From: Pseudomonadota bacterium
GTDB lineage: Bacteria > Pseudomonadota > Gammaproteobacteria > Xanthomonadales > Xanthomonadaceae
Assembly: GCA_019348095.1 (NCBI GenBank)
Contig: JAHWKC010000070.1
Span: 1-9,500, forward strand
Length of the DNA stretch: 9,500 nucleotides
Reading direction: 5' to 3'
The position numbers were made by a program, and so were the translations under genes. Below the pieces are notes generated by a model. The model searched no databases. It was not told the origin of the DNA and saw only the letters and a program-made list of their open reading frames with translations. This document shows positions 1-6,490 of the stretch, one piece after another; position 1 is the stretch's first letter; the number at the start of each line of letters is the position of its first letter.

Positions 1-2
1 TC

Positions 3-575
3 AACCCGGACCGCATCGGGCTGACCAAGCCGGTCGATGTCGCGATCTGCGGGGATGCCAGGCAGGTGGCGCGGGCGATCCTCGGGGCGCTGTCGGCCAC
101 CGCCGGCGATGCGGGGTGCGAGGAGCGAAATGGCCTCATCCACCAGACGAAGTCGGCGTGGCTGCAGCAGCTCTCCTCGATGGACCACGAGGACGACGAC
201 CCGGGCACGAGCTGGAATGCGCAAGCGCGCGAGCGCGACGCCGAGCTGATCTTCACGCGGATCGCCTCCGCCGGGCCGGCCTTCATCCACATCACCGAAT
301 ACGACGCGACGCGGCCGGCGTTCGATGCCGGGGAGACGCTCGCTGAACTCGCCACGCGCCACGCGCGTATACCCGTGATTGCGAACGGTCAGCTCGGCGC
401 GCCGGAGCGGGCCGAGTCGCTGATCGCGAATGGGCACGCGGAGGTCATCACGCTGGGCAAGTCCGCGCTCGCAAACCCCGATTGGCCCCGTCGCGTGATG
501 GCGGGCGAACCGATCGAGGAGTTCGACTTTTCAGTCCTGCAGCCGCAGGCGAACATCAAGGAGCACGAGCTCTAG
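3..575 (+). pseudogene. Chimeric open frame: Xsc-like ThDP enzyme fragment fused to Old Yellow Enzyme C-terminus (5' partial)
   Basis: The frame is open from the window edge to a TAG at 573-575 and gives 190 residues. Residues 1-80 match, from memory, the middle of sulfoacetaldehyde acetyltransferase or acetolactate-synthase-like thiamine-diphosphate enzymes: a KPVDVAICGDA strand-turn, then HQTKSAW, then the family-typical SMDHEDDDPGT followed by WN. The catalytic C-terminal ThDP-binding domain that should follow is missing. From about residue 82 the sequence becomes the last third of an NADH:flavin oxidoreductase (OYE) barrel: FIHITEYDATRPAF, then PVIANGQL, then the FMN-phosphate-binding region ITLGKSALANPDWP, then a C-terminal tail. 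The switch lies at about nt 235-262 with no stop or frameshift. Neither half is complete, since OYE lacks its N-terminal flavin and substrate residues, so I infer a deletion fusion and probably no enzyme activity. What lies upstream cannot be seen. Confidence 0.75.
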
Positions 576-709
576 GAAACCTGGGAGACGCGTCCGTGCC
601 ATACAACCTCACGGTGCAGAGCGCGGCGGTCACCAGGTGCTTCTCTTGGGTGTGGCCATTCCTTCCCTAGGCGTTTCAGTTCAGTGACATCGGCGCGCCG
701 GTTGCCGGT

Positions 710-1081
710 TTATGGCCGATCTCCCGAGCCCACTGGCGGCTTCACCGTGTAATGGATCGTCATCGCGCGAATCAGCCCGTCGTGCACCCAGTAGGAATCC
801 GCGCCGTCGTCGATGCGTCCGCGGCCGGACGACGCCGTCCACTCGAGGAAGCCGAGTTCGCCGTGGCAGAGCCGCGTCCGATACTCGTACCCGGTCTCTC
901 CAAGCTGCTCCTGCAGCAGGCGCGCCGCATCACGGAGGCCGGCATGGCCGCGGAAGACGCCGTAGGTCGTCATGAGCACGCAGTCCGGCGCGAAGTTGCG
1001 GTCGATGTCGGTCTCGATGCCGCCCTGTTGCGCAAGCGATAGATGGTCGTTCACGACCTCGGCAGTCGAACGTGTGCACAT
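710..1081 (-). CDS. SnoaL-like / NTF2-fold family protein
   Basis: The gene encodes 123 residues starting at MCTRSTAEVV. The start is supported by GGAGA about six bases upstream of the ATG on the minus strand. Its pattern fits the SnoaL/NTF2-like alpha-plus-beta barrel: an N-terminal helix, then FAPDCVLMTTYGVFRGHAGLR (residues 30-50, the usual 'disaster strand plus G-x-F-x-G' motif), a second helix (51-61), and strands ending in DSYWVHDGLIRAMTIHYTV (residues 95-113). Length is typical for a single domain. Members range from polyketide cyclases and isomerases to proteins of unknown role, so the substrate cannot be assigned. It lies 61 bases downstream of the glutathione S-transferase gene on the same strand, so co-transcription is likely. 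No signal peptide is seen, so it is probably cytoplasmic. Confidence 0.8.
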   Translation of the reverse strand: MCTRSTAEVVNDHLSLAQQGGIETDIDRNFAPDCVLMTTYGVFRGHAGLRDAARLLQEQLGETGYEYRTRLCHGELGFLEWTASSGRGRIDDGADSYWVHDGLIRAMTIHYTVKPPVGSGDRP

Positions 1082-1142
1082 GCGGCTCTCCGGCAGGCGG
1101 GCAGCCGATGCTACGCATGCACGGCGTTGCGGCGTGTGGAAC

Positions 1143-1778
1143 TCAACCCGGCTGGCGGTCCAGCGCCGCGAACGCCGCGGCGATGGTGGGCGGAGCCGTG
1201 GGACGGGCGTACATCGTCGTCAGGTACTCCCTCAGCCTCGGCGCGCCGCCGAGCATCTCCGCTTCGTTCGCCCAGTCCAGCGTGTATGCGGCATTGAGAT
1301 CGGCCACGCTGAGCCGGTCGCCCACGATGAACTCGCGCCCTTTCATGTGCCGCTCGAGCACGGCCACCATCTGGCGGCACTCCTGCCGGGCCAAGTCGAC
1401 GTCCTGGGGCAGCCGCTTGTCTTCCGGGTAGATGAACGTGTGGCGCGCGATGCGCCACAGGGGCTGCTCGATCTCGGTCACCAGGAAGAAGATCCAGCGG
1501 TACATCTGGCCCCTGTCCTCCACCGTCTCCGGCATGAGCCCCGCCTCGCGATGCTTGTCGGCCAGGTAGAGCTGGATTGCGGCCGATTCGGTCAGCACGA
1601 CGTTTCCGTCGACCAGCACCGGGACCTTGGCGGCGGGGTTGAGCTCGAGGAACGGTGACTGCCTGGCCTCGCCTTGCAGGATGTCGACCGGGCGCAGCTC
1701 GTACTCGAGACCCAATTCGTTGAGCAACCAGAGGACGCGCAGGGCGCGGGTCGGGGGCGTTCCGTAGAGTTTGATCAT
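1143..1778 (-). CDS. Glutathione S-transferase family protein
   Basis: The gene encodes 211 residues from MIKLYGTPPT. I chose this ATG because GGAG lies six bases upstream and the residues begin exactly at the first beta strand of the thioredoxin-like domain. The open frame continues 61 codons further upstream, but that part looks non-coding. The N-terminal domain (about 1-80) has the strand-helix start YGTPPTRALRVLWLLNEL, the cis-proline loop AKVPVL (50-55) and the glutathione gamma-glutamyl-binding pair ES at 64-65 followed by AAIQLYLADKH. The C-terminal helical domain (about 90-205) has the N-capping and folding motif RLSVADLNAAY (155-165). The length is normal. The family conjugates or reduces electrophiles and peroxides with glutathione in the cytoplasm; the subclass and substrate are not clear from sequence. 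It is the first gene of a probable two-gene unit with the SnoaL-like protein. Confidence 0.93.
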   Translation of the reverse strand: MIKLYGTPPTRALRVLWLLNELGLEYELRPVDILQGEARQSPFLELNPAAKVPVLVDGNVVLTESAAIQLYLADKHREAGLMPETVEDRGQMYRWIFFLVTEIEQPLWRIARHTFIYPEDKRLPQDVDLARQECRQMVAVLERHMKGREFIVGDRLSVADLNAAYTLDWANEAEMLGGAPRLREYLTTMYARPTAPPTIAAAFAALDRQPG

Positions 1779-2100
1779 GTCAGGCTCCGTCAATGTGCAG
1801 GCACGCTTTCCAGTTAGACGAACCAGGCACTGCGGAATCGACAGGGCGACGCTGGGGCGAGCGTGCTGACGCTGGTCGCGAGGCGCTGACCACGGAGGAC
1901 CGGTGCGCGCGGCGATGGCGGCGGCGCCCGAGGAATATCGCGGGTCCACCCACGCGGCCAAGGCGTATTTCCCGGGGCGCGGGATCGGGACCCGTCCCGT
2001 CCGCGGGTACCTGCACCGTTGCCGGTCTCGACAATCCGGTCCACGACGGGGCTAGAATCCGGCCGGCGTGCCGCCCGGGCATGCATCAGGGGGAAGTCCG
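1779..2100. other. Divergent intergenic region, 322 bases
   Basis: This gap lies between two divergent starts, the GST on the minus strand and the exported protein on the plus strand, so it should hold promoters for both. On the plus strand I see a plausible sigma-70-like pair close to the right-hand gene and a strong GGGGGAA ribosome site at about 2089-2095. A short inverted repeat, CGGGAC-CC-GTCCCG, lies at 1986-1999 and could be an operator or just GC-rich noise. The open frames here show no recognisable protein features. No -10/-35 pair for the GST side is convincing. Confidence 0.5.
2028..2058 (+). promoter_or_regulatory. Putative sigma-70-type promoter for the 616-residue exported protein
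   Basis: TCGACA at 2028-2033 (5 of 6 to TTGACA) and TAGAAT at 2053-2058 (5 of 6 to TATAAT) are spaced 19 bases apart, slightly longer than the ideal 17. The -10 box lies 42 bases before the ATG at 2101, leaving a short leader with a ribosome site. This is a visual match only. Confidence 0.35.
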
Positions 2101-3951
2101 ATGTCGAAACGCGGATGGTGGGCGCTGCTGCTGGCGGGGTGTCTGACAGTGGGTGAAGCATTGGCGGCCGATGACGCGCCGGCCGTGGACCCGGTGTGGG
2201 GGCAGTACGCCTCGGTGGTGGGGCGATCGGCCAGCGCCGGCAGTGACGGCTACACCCTGCGCTGGTACTGGACGGTGCCGGGTCAGGAGCTGGCGCAGGA
2301 ATACCTCAATCCCGGCAGCGGTACGCTGAAGCACCGCGACATCATCACTCCGGGCGAGACGCCGGGCAGCCTCGTGCTGCAGTCGTCCTACCTGGGGAAG
2401 AAGCAGTGGCACGGCACGGTGCAGCCCGATGGGCAGGTGCTGTTCGTCGGCAAGGGACTGCTGAAGCTGCCGTACCTGGCGGGCTTTGGCGATGGCGATG
2501 CTTGGCAGATCCTGCAGGTCGAACTCGACGACGGTCGGATCGCCTCGGTCGATGAGGCGACCCGCTACAACCGCTTCCTCTTCGCGGGGTCGGAGCCGGC
2601 CGTGGCGGATGACACAGCCGCCGCAAATGACACAGCCGCCGCCACGCCGCCCGCGGGGGTCGCCCCTGCCGCGGCGACCGTCGCCGTGGTACCCGCGGCA
2701 ACGGCAACCGCTGCGAGCGCCGGAACGGCCAAGCCACAGTCGATGCTCGGCAAGCTCGCGGGATCCCTGGGTCTGGGCGGTGGCGACGCGGCAGACGGCT
2801 CCCCACCCGTCGTCCGTCCGGACTTCGGCGTCATGGAACAGTTCATCGGCCAGCGTTTCGTCTACCACGACTGGATTGCGGACATCTCGACCATCGAGGA
2901 AGGCCGCACGCTTGTGATCCAGTTCGGCAGCAATCAATACCACCTGCGCGCCACCGCCGACCCGAACCGATTCGAAGTGCCGGTGCATCCGGCGGACTTC
3001 CATGGAGCCAAAGCGCAGCGGCTGCACGACGGCACGCTGGAAATCAATCTCAAGTACTGGTCGGTCGATCACATGCTCGGCCAGTTGATCCGGCTGCGCC
3101 TGAAAAAGAACGACTACGGCGCGTTCGACATCACCAGCGAAACCAACTTCCGCTTCGCCATGGGCGGCTGGGAATGGGGCTGGTCGCACAATTACCAGCC
3201 GTACACGACCGAGCTCGCGGCGGAGCAGCGCAAGTACGCCCAGTGGGAGCGCGAGGACCGTGCCCAGCAGGCGCGGGAGAATGCGATCCAGCAGGCCGAG
3301 TCCGACGCGGCCTGGAATCGCGCCATGTCGACCATGACCCACAACCTTGCCGACTACGCCGCCCGCGAGCAGCAACGCATGGACGACTCGCAGGCGATGC
3401 TGGACGAGATCAACGCGATGGCCCGCGCGGAAGCCGAGGCCCAGCGTTACGCCGAGCAGCAGGCCGCGCAGCAGTACGCGGCGCAGCGGCAGACGGCGCA
3501 GCAGCTCGCGCAGCAGCAACAGGCAGCGCAACAGCAGGCGCTGGCGCAGCAGCAGGCCGCGATGCGTGATCGCCAATCACAGTTGCAGGCGCGGCCCGCA
3601 CAGTCCGCCGGCGGCACCGGCTCGTGGGAGCACGCCGGAAGCAACGCGCCACCGACCTCGGCAGGCAACGCCTCCACGCGCGACCACGCCAGTACCTGTA
3701 TCTCGCCGCCGGTCACCAGCCGCCACAGGTGCGCCTCGCTGACGGGCTACAAGGGCATGGTTTCCAACTCCTGCGCCGTGCCCGTGGACGTGAAGATGTG
3801 CTTCATGACCGCCACCGGCTGGAACTGCCAGTCCAACTACGGCCTGGGCCCGCAACAGACCTGGGAGCCGGGCTGGTGCCATGCCAGCACCGGCGAGGTG
3901 TTCCATTCGGTCCGCTACAGCGACGACCAAAAGGCGCTGGCCAGCCCGTGA
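2101..3951 (+). CDS. Exported multidomain protein of unknown function with Gln-rich region and Cys-rich tail
   Basis: The gene encodes 616 residues. The ATG at 2101 has GGGGGAA upstream and opens a signal sequence: KR, a hydrophobic stretch, then ALA-AD at 20-24, so it should leave the cytoplasm. LAGC at 11-14 could alternatively be a lipobox. I do not recognise the family. Visible parts are: a first Trp/Tyr-rich, probably beta, segment (about 30-162); an Ala/Pro/Thr linker (163-212); a second segment (about 241-353) ending in a similar pattern to the first (QLIRLRL then TSETNFRF, against QILQVEL then ATRYNRF); a charged helical region (370-450) passing into a Gln/Ala-rich stretch (446-500); and a Ser/Gly/Asn linker. 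The last part is a compact domain (about 530-605) with six cysteines at 533, 544, 558, 567, 576 and 593, which could form disulfides in the periplasm. No catalytic motif is evident. The TrmY-like gene follows 145 bases downstream. Confidence 0.85.
   Translation: MSKRGWWALLLAGCLTVGEALAADDAPAVDPVWGQYASVVGRSASAGSDGYTLRWYWTVPGQELAQEYLNPGSGTLKHRDIITPGETPGSLVLQSSYLGKKQWHGTVQPDGQVLFVGKGLLKLPYLAGFGDGDAWQILQVELDDGRIASVDEATRYNRFLFAGSEPAVADDTAAANDTAAATPPAGVAPAAATVAVVPAATATAASAGTAKPQSMLGKLAGSLGLGGGDAADGSPPVVRPDFGVMEQFIGQRFVYHDWIADISTIEEGRTLVIQFGSNQYHLRATADPNRFEVPVHPADFHGAKAQRLHDGTLEINLKYWSVDHMLGQLIRLRLKKNDYGAFDITSETNFRFAMGGWEWGWSHNYQPYTTELAAEQRKYAQWEREDRAQQARENAIQQAESDAAWNRAMSTMTHNLADYAAREQQRMDDSQAMLDEINAMARAEAEAQRYAEQQAAQQYAAQRQTAQQLAQQQQAAQQQALAQQQAAMRDRQSQLQARPAQSAGGTGSWEHAGSNAPPTSAGNASTRDHASTCISPPVTSRHRCASLTGYKGMVSNSCAVPVDVKMCFMTATGWNCQSNYGLGPQQTWEPGWCHASTGEVFHSVRYSDDQKALASP
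2609..2642 (+). repeat. 18-base-period tandem duplication in the linker of the exported protein
   Basis: A 16-base unit, ATGACACAGCCGCCGC, occurs at 2609-2624 and exactly again at 2627-2642. The 18-base period keeps the frame and duplicates DTAAA in the Ala-rich linker. It looks like replication slippage in a region that tolerates length change. Confidence 0.8.
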
Positions 3952-3953
3952 AC

Positions 3954-3975
3954 GGTGGCGACAAAATCGCCTACC
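3954..3975 (+). terminator. Weak hairpin just after the exported-protein gene
   Basis: GGTGGCGA (3954-3961) can pair with TCGCC and ACC (3967-3975), leaving one bulged T and a CAAAA loop, three bases after the stop codon. There is no U-tract, so it may be a weak or Rho-assisted end, an RNA-stabilising hairpin, or chance. Confidence 0.25.
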
Positions 3976-4096
3976 TCACAGCGAACTTCCGCAGCGCATC
4001 GATGAGCTACACAGACCCCTCGTTGCGCCAGGAACCTCGACGTGGGGCTTGCGGACCGATGACCCTCAACCCCTTTCGCAGCGGACAATGACACCC

Positions 4097-4690
4097 ATGC
4101 GAACCTTCGTACTGAGAGCACGCGCGGCACCCACCGACAGCACGAAGCTGCTGGCGTCCGTCGGCAAGGACGCCCATGCGGAGATCCTCGCCCATACGTT
4201 GATGAACGCGATCTTCGTGGCCCAGTCACATCGCCCCGATGTGACGGTCTACCTGGTGCTGGAAAGCACCCCGGACTTTTCGCGCACGGTCCGCTTCGAC
4301 GCCAACGCCATGCACGACATCGGCGGCTTCAACGAGCAGGCGCTGCTGGGCAAGATCGCCAAGGCGCTGGACGCGTCCAGGGGGATGGGCAAGGACGAGG
4401 CGCGACCGGTGGAACCCGGCGTCACGGTGCGCACCGTGAGCTTCGAGCGGCTGGTGCAGCAACTGGCCCAGGACCACCAGCTGTTCGTGATGGACCCGAA
4501 AGGAACGCCGATCCGCGGACAGGCGTTCCAGGACAATCCCTGCTTTCTGCTGACCGACCACATCCCGATGCCGAAGAAGACCTTTCACAGCCTCGATCGC
4601 CTCGGCGCGACCCGGATCACCTTGGGTCGAACGATGCTGTTCGCGTCGCAATGCGTCGTGCTGATCCACTACGAGCTGGATCAGCGCTAG
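4097..4690 (+). CDS. TrmY-like / DUF358 SPOUT-family protein (bacterial homologue of tRNA pseudouridine-54 N1-methyltransferase)
   Basis: The gene encodes 197 residues from MRTFVLRARAAPTDS; an ATG at 4088 would add MTP. I prefer 4097 because family members begin at this strand. There is no strong ribosome site for either start. The protein follows the TrmY/DUF358 pattern throughout: APTDS (11-15), the helix HAEILAHTLMNAIFVAQSHR (27-46), VTVYLVLES (49-57), then TVRFDAN. The C-terminal trefoil-knot half has NPCFLLTDHIPMP (147-159), RITLGRTMLFASQC (173-186) and the closing VVLIHYELD. From established knowledge, archaeal TrmY uses SAM to make N1-methylpseudouridine at tRNA position 54. Related bacterial proteins (for example a Vibrio cholerae one with a solved structure) have, as I recall, no settled role, so the substrate here is open. 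It is probably cytoplasmic. Its stop is 20 bases from the end of a convergent remnant. Confidence 0.88.
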   Translation: MRTFVLRARAAPTDSTKLLASVGKDAHAEILAHTLMNAIFVAQSHRPDVTVYLVLESTPDFSRTVRFDANAMHDIGGFNEQALLGKIAKALDASRGMGKDEARPVEPGVTVRTVSFERLVQQLAQDHQLFVMDPKGTPIRGQAFQDNPCFLLTDHIPMPKKTFHSLDRLGATRITLGRTMLFASQCVVLIHYELDQR

Positions 4691-4710
4691 CAGCCGCGGG
4701 AGAACCGCGA

Positions 4711-4895
4711 TTACACCGGACGCCGCACCGCGCGGACGGTCCCGCTCGGCCCGCCGCGGCAATAGAACAGGTCGCCGCCGTCGGACCCGAGCCCGCTCAC
4801 GCCGGCGCCCTCCGGCATCCGCAACTGCTCGATCACGGCGTCGTCGTCCGGATCGACATGACGGATCTCGCTCTCGTCGCCTTCCCATGAGGCAG
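4711..4895 (-). pseudogene. C-terminal remnant of an SMP-30/YncE-like beta-propeller protein
   Basis: Reading the minus strand down to a TAA at 4711-4713 gives about 60 residues: AASWEGDESEIRHVDP, then VIEQLRMPEGAGVSGL, then GDLFYCRGGPSGTVRAVRRPV. This resembles the last blades of bacterial SMP-30/gluconolactonase or YncE-like proteins, in which a VSGLE..GG..F.CGGG.SGKVRAVRRP ending is typical (recalled, not searched). Nothing propeller-like is found upstream of about 4895, where the sequence turns into an oppositely oriented transposase. There is no start codon in a sensible place, so this is a 5'-truncated fragment. The break coincides with the left edge of the IS remnant, and insertion followed by deletion is the simplest explanation. 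Confidence 0.6.
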
Positions 4896-5173
4896 CGAAA
4901 ATCCAGCTGAGCATGAGTCGGCCGAGTATGCCGTACGACAACGCCTTGGCCGAAAGCTTCTTCGCGACGCTCAAGCTGGAACTGACCGACGACAGGCCGT
5001 TCGCAAACCGCAACACCGCACGTACTGCGGTGTTCGAGTATGTAGAGCTGTTCTACAACCGCGTCCGCATGCATTCGGCACTGGGCCACCGATCGCCGAT
5101 GCAGGCGGAGCGGGAATATCAATCGGTCAGGTCTGTATCCTGACTACCTGTCTGTGGAATGCGGGGCAGTCCA
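4896..5173 (+). mobile_element. IS3-family insertion sequence remnant (right end only)
   Basis: It comprises the 3' part of an orfB transposase and about 30 downstream bases. A candidate right end is GGGGCAGTCCA at 5163-5173; read outward-in this is TGGACTGCCCC, which resembles terminal repeats of some IS3 elements from memory. No matching left inverted repeat is present near 4896, and orfA and most of orfB are missing, so the element cannot move by itself. The left boundary is set where homology to the propeller remnant on the other strand ends. Confidence 0.55.
4913..5143 (+). pseudogene. IS3-family transposase OrfB, C-terminal fragment
   Basis: From the internal ATG at 4913 there are 76 residues. 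They are the end of an rve/DDE integrase core: MSRPSMPYDNALAESFF contains the family motif YDNAxAESFF, whose Glu (residue 14 here) is the third acidic residue of the DDE triad. ATLKLELTDD, then FEYVELFYNRVRMHSALGHRSP (about 42-63), complete the usual C-terminus. The frame is open a few codons further left (about 4892) without more homology. The HTH-bearing OrfA, the first two catalytic Asp residues and the frameshift region are missing. It is a decayed element, possibly translated as a short peptide but not a working transposase. Confidence 0.85.
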
Positions 5174-5304
5174 ACCTGACCCCATCTATCCGTCCCCTTT
5201 TTTTGTCCATTTGTCCGCTCCGAAGCTGCGCGCGTTTTCCCTTCGCATACCGTCCCTGCCTTGCTCACTAAGCTGTTGACCTCACCGCGGGAGACCCGGA
5301 CGTC

Positions 5305-6330
5305 ATGCTGGTCGACAACATGCAGAATGATCTACACCCGGTGCTGGAGCGCTTGCTGGAGGAAGGCTACCGGCTGGCGGCGGCGCTGCCGCTGTTCGCG
5401 CTGGCGCTGCTGGTGGTGTGGCTGGCCTGGCGCGTGGGCGGGTGGCTGTCGCGGCGCAAGACGTTCGCGCGGATTTCCAAGAACAACCCGTTCGTTCGGG
5501 AACTGGCGCGTACCACCACGCGCTGGGTGGTGCTGCTGATCGGCATCCTGGTGGCGCTGGAGATCATGGACGCCACCGCGCTGGTGGGCGCGGTGCTGGG
5601 CACCGCCGGAGTGCTGGGCGTGGCGCTGGGGTTCGCGTTCAAGGACATCCTGGAGAATTACCTGGCCGGCATCCTGATGAGCGTGCGACAGGTGTTCACG
5701 CCCCGGGACCACGTGGTGATCGACGGCAACGAAGGCATCGTGGTGTCGATGAGTTCCCGCGCCACGATACTGATGACGCTCGATGGCAATCACCTGCGCC
5801 TGCCCAACGCGCTGGTCTTCCGCGGCGTGACGCTGAACTACACGCGCAACCCGAACCGCCGCTTCACATTCGACGTGGGCATCGGCGTGGACGAGGACCT
5901 GGTGCTGGCGCAGCAGCTGGGCGTCGACGAATTGAAGCAGGTCGACGGCGTGCTGGAGACGCCGCCGCCGCGGGCCTTCATTAACGCGCTCGGCGAGTCC
6001 AGCGTGCAGGTCACCTTCCACGGCTGGGTGGACCAGCGCAGCCATGATTTCCTGCGGGTGAGGAGCGAGGCGATACGCCGCACCAAGCTGGCGATGGAGT
6101 CGGCCGACATGGACATGCCCGAGCCGATCTACCGCGTGCAGATCAGCGAGCGCAAGGAAAAGCCGGCGCACGAGGCACGCGCGGCGCGCGAAAAGATGGC
6201 CCGCGAAGATGCGTCGTTGCAGCCCACGATCGACACCCGCGCCGACGCCGACCTCAGCGCCCAGATCGATATCGAAAAACGGGCCAACGCCAGCGAGGAC
6301 CTGCTCCATCCGGAGGCGCCGCGCGAATAG
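5305..6330 (+). CDS. MscS-family mechanosensitive ion channel
   Basis: The gene encodes 341 residues. The ATG at 5305 follows a GGGAG about 12 bases upstream; a second ATG at 5320 has no ribosome site. The N-terminus holds one hydrophobic helix (about 25-47) and a second (about 72-88). The pore-lining TM3 follows, with the Ala/Gly-rich packing typical of MscS (TALVGAVLGTAGVLGVALGF, 91-110) and AFKDILENYLAGI (111-123). The beta domain follows: FTPRDHVVIDGNEGIVVSMS (131-150), then LPNALVF (166-172) and LNYTR. An alpha/beta cytoplasmic region runs to about 270 and a charged tail from 275 to 341 is rich in Glu, Arg and Lys. Channels of this kind release solutes from the cytoplasm on hypo-osmotic shock, as heptamers in the inner membrane. 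It is a small member with only three predicted TM helices. It stands alone after the IS remnant. Confidence 0.93.
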   Translation: MLVDNMQNDLHPVLERLLEEGYRLAAALPLFALALLVVWLAWRVGGWLSRRKTFARISKNNPFVRELARTTTRWVVLLIGILVALEIMDATALVGAVLGTAGVLGVALGFAFKDILENYLAGILMSVRQVFTPRDHVVIDGNEGIVVSMSSRATILMTLDGNHLRLPNALVFRGVTLNYTRNPNRRFTFDVGIGVDEDLVLAQQLGVDELKQVDGVLETPPPRAFINALGESSVQVTFHGWVDQRSHDFLRVRSEAIRRTKLAMESADMDMPEPIYRVQISERKEKPAHEARAAREKMAREDASLQPTIDTRADADLSAQIDIEKRANASEDLLHPEAPRE

Positions 6331-6428
6331 GCGGTTGTGTAGGCCGGCGAAAAAATCGAGCGACTACCCATGAGGAGAGGCTAACGCCTTGTTCCTGCTA
6401 CCGCTGCGAGTGTCGATTCCCCACCCCG

Positions 6429-6452
6429 CCGCTCGTCGATGAAGACAAGCGG
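6429..6452 (+). other. Hairpin between the MscS and VOC genes
   Basis: CCGCTCGTC (6429-6437) and GACAAGCGG (6444-6452) form a nine-pair stem with one C-A mismatch and a six-base GATGAA loop. It lies 38 bases before the VOC start and about 100 bases after the MscS stop. There is no U-tract, so it could end mscS transcription with Rho, or sit in the VOC leader RNA. The role is unknown. Confidence 0.35.
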
Positions 6453-6490
6453 GCACTCCGGCCCGCGCCGGCAACCCAAGGAAACACCGC

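Noticed and set aside
576..709. Possible small gene between the chimeric frame and the SnoaL-like gene
   Set aside because: Only very short frames without ribosome sites or recognisable motifs; a CGGCGCGCCG palindrome there is likely GC-driven.
1779..1961. 61-codon upstream extension of the GST gene
   Set aside because: The extension has no signal or domain, while the ATG at 1778 has a good ribosome site and begins exactly at the fold's first strand.
2086..3576. 496-codon open frame on the minus strand
   Set aside because: It is antisense to the 616-residue exported protein, is rich in Arg/Leu as expected from reading high-GC codons backwards, and has no domain pattern or ribosome site.
3436..3600. 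CAG/GCAGCAG-rich stretch as a microsatellite or CRISPR-like array
   Set aside because: The repeats are irregular, keep the coding frame and encode the Gln/Ala-rich region; there are no spacers of constant length.
5163..5204. Intrinsic terminator ending in seven T residues (5198-5204)
   Set aside because: The only hairpin (GGGGCAG...CTGACCCC) ends 14 bases before the T-run, too far for a standard intrinsic terminator.
5332..6309. 325-codon open frame on the minus strand
   Set aside because: It is antisense to the clear MscS gene; its His/Gln/Arg-rich composition is typical of a shadow frame.
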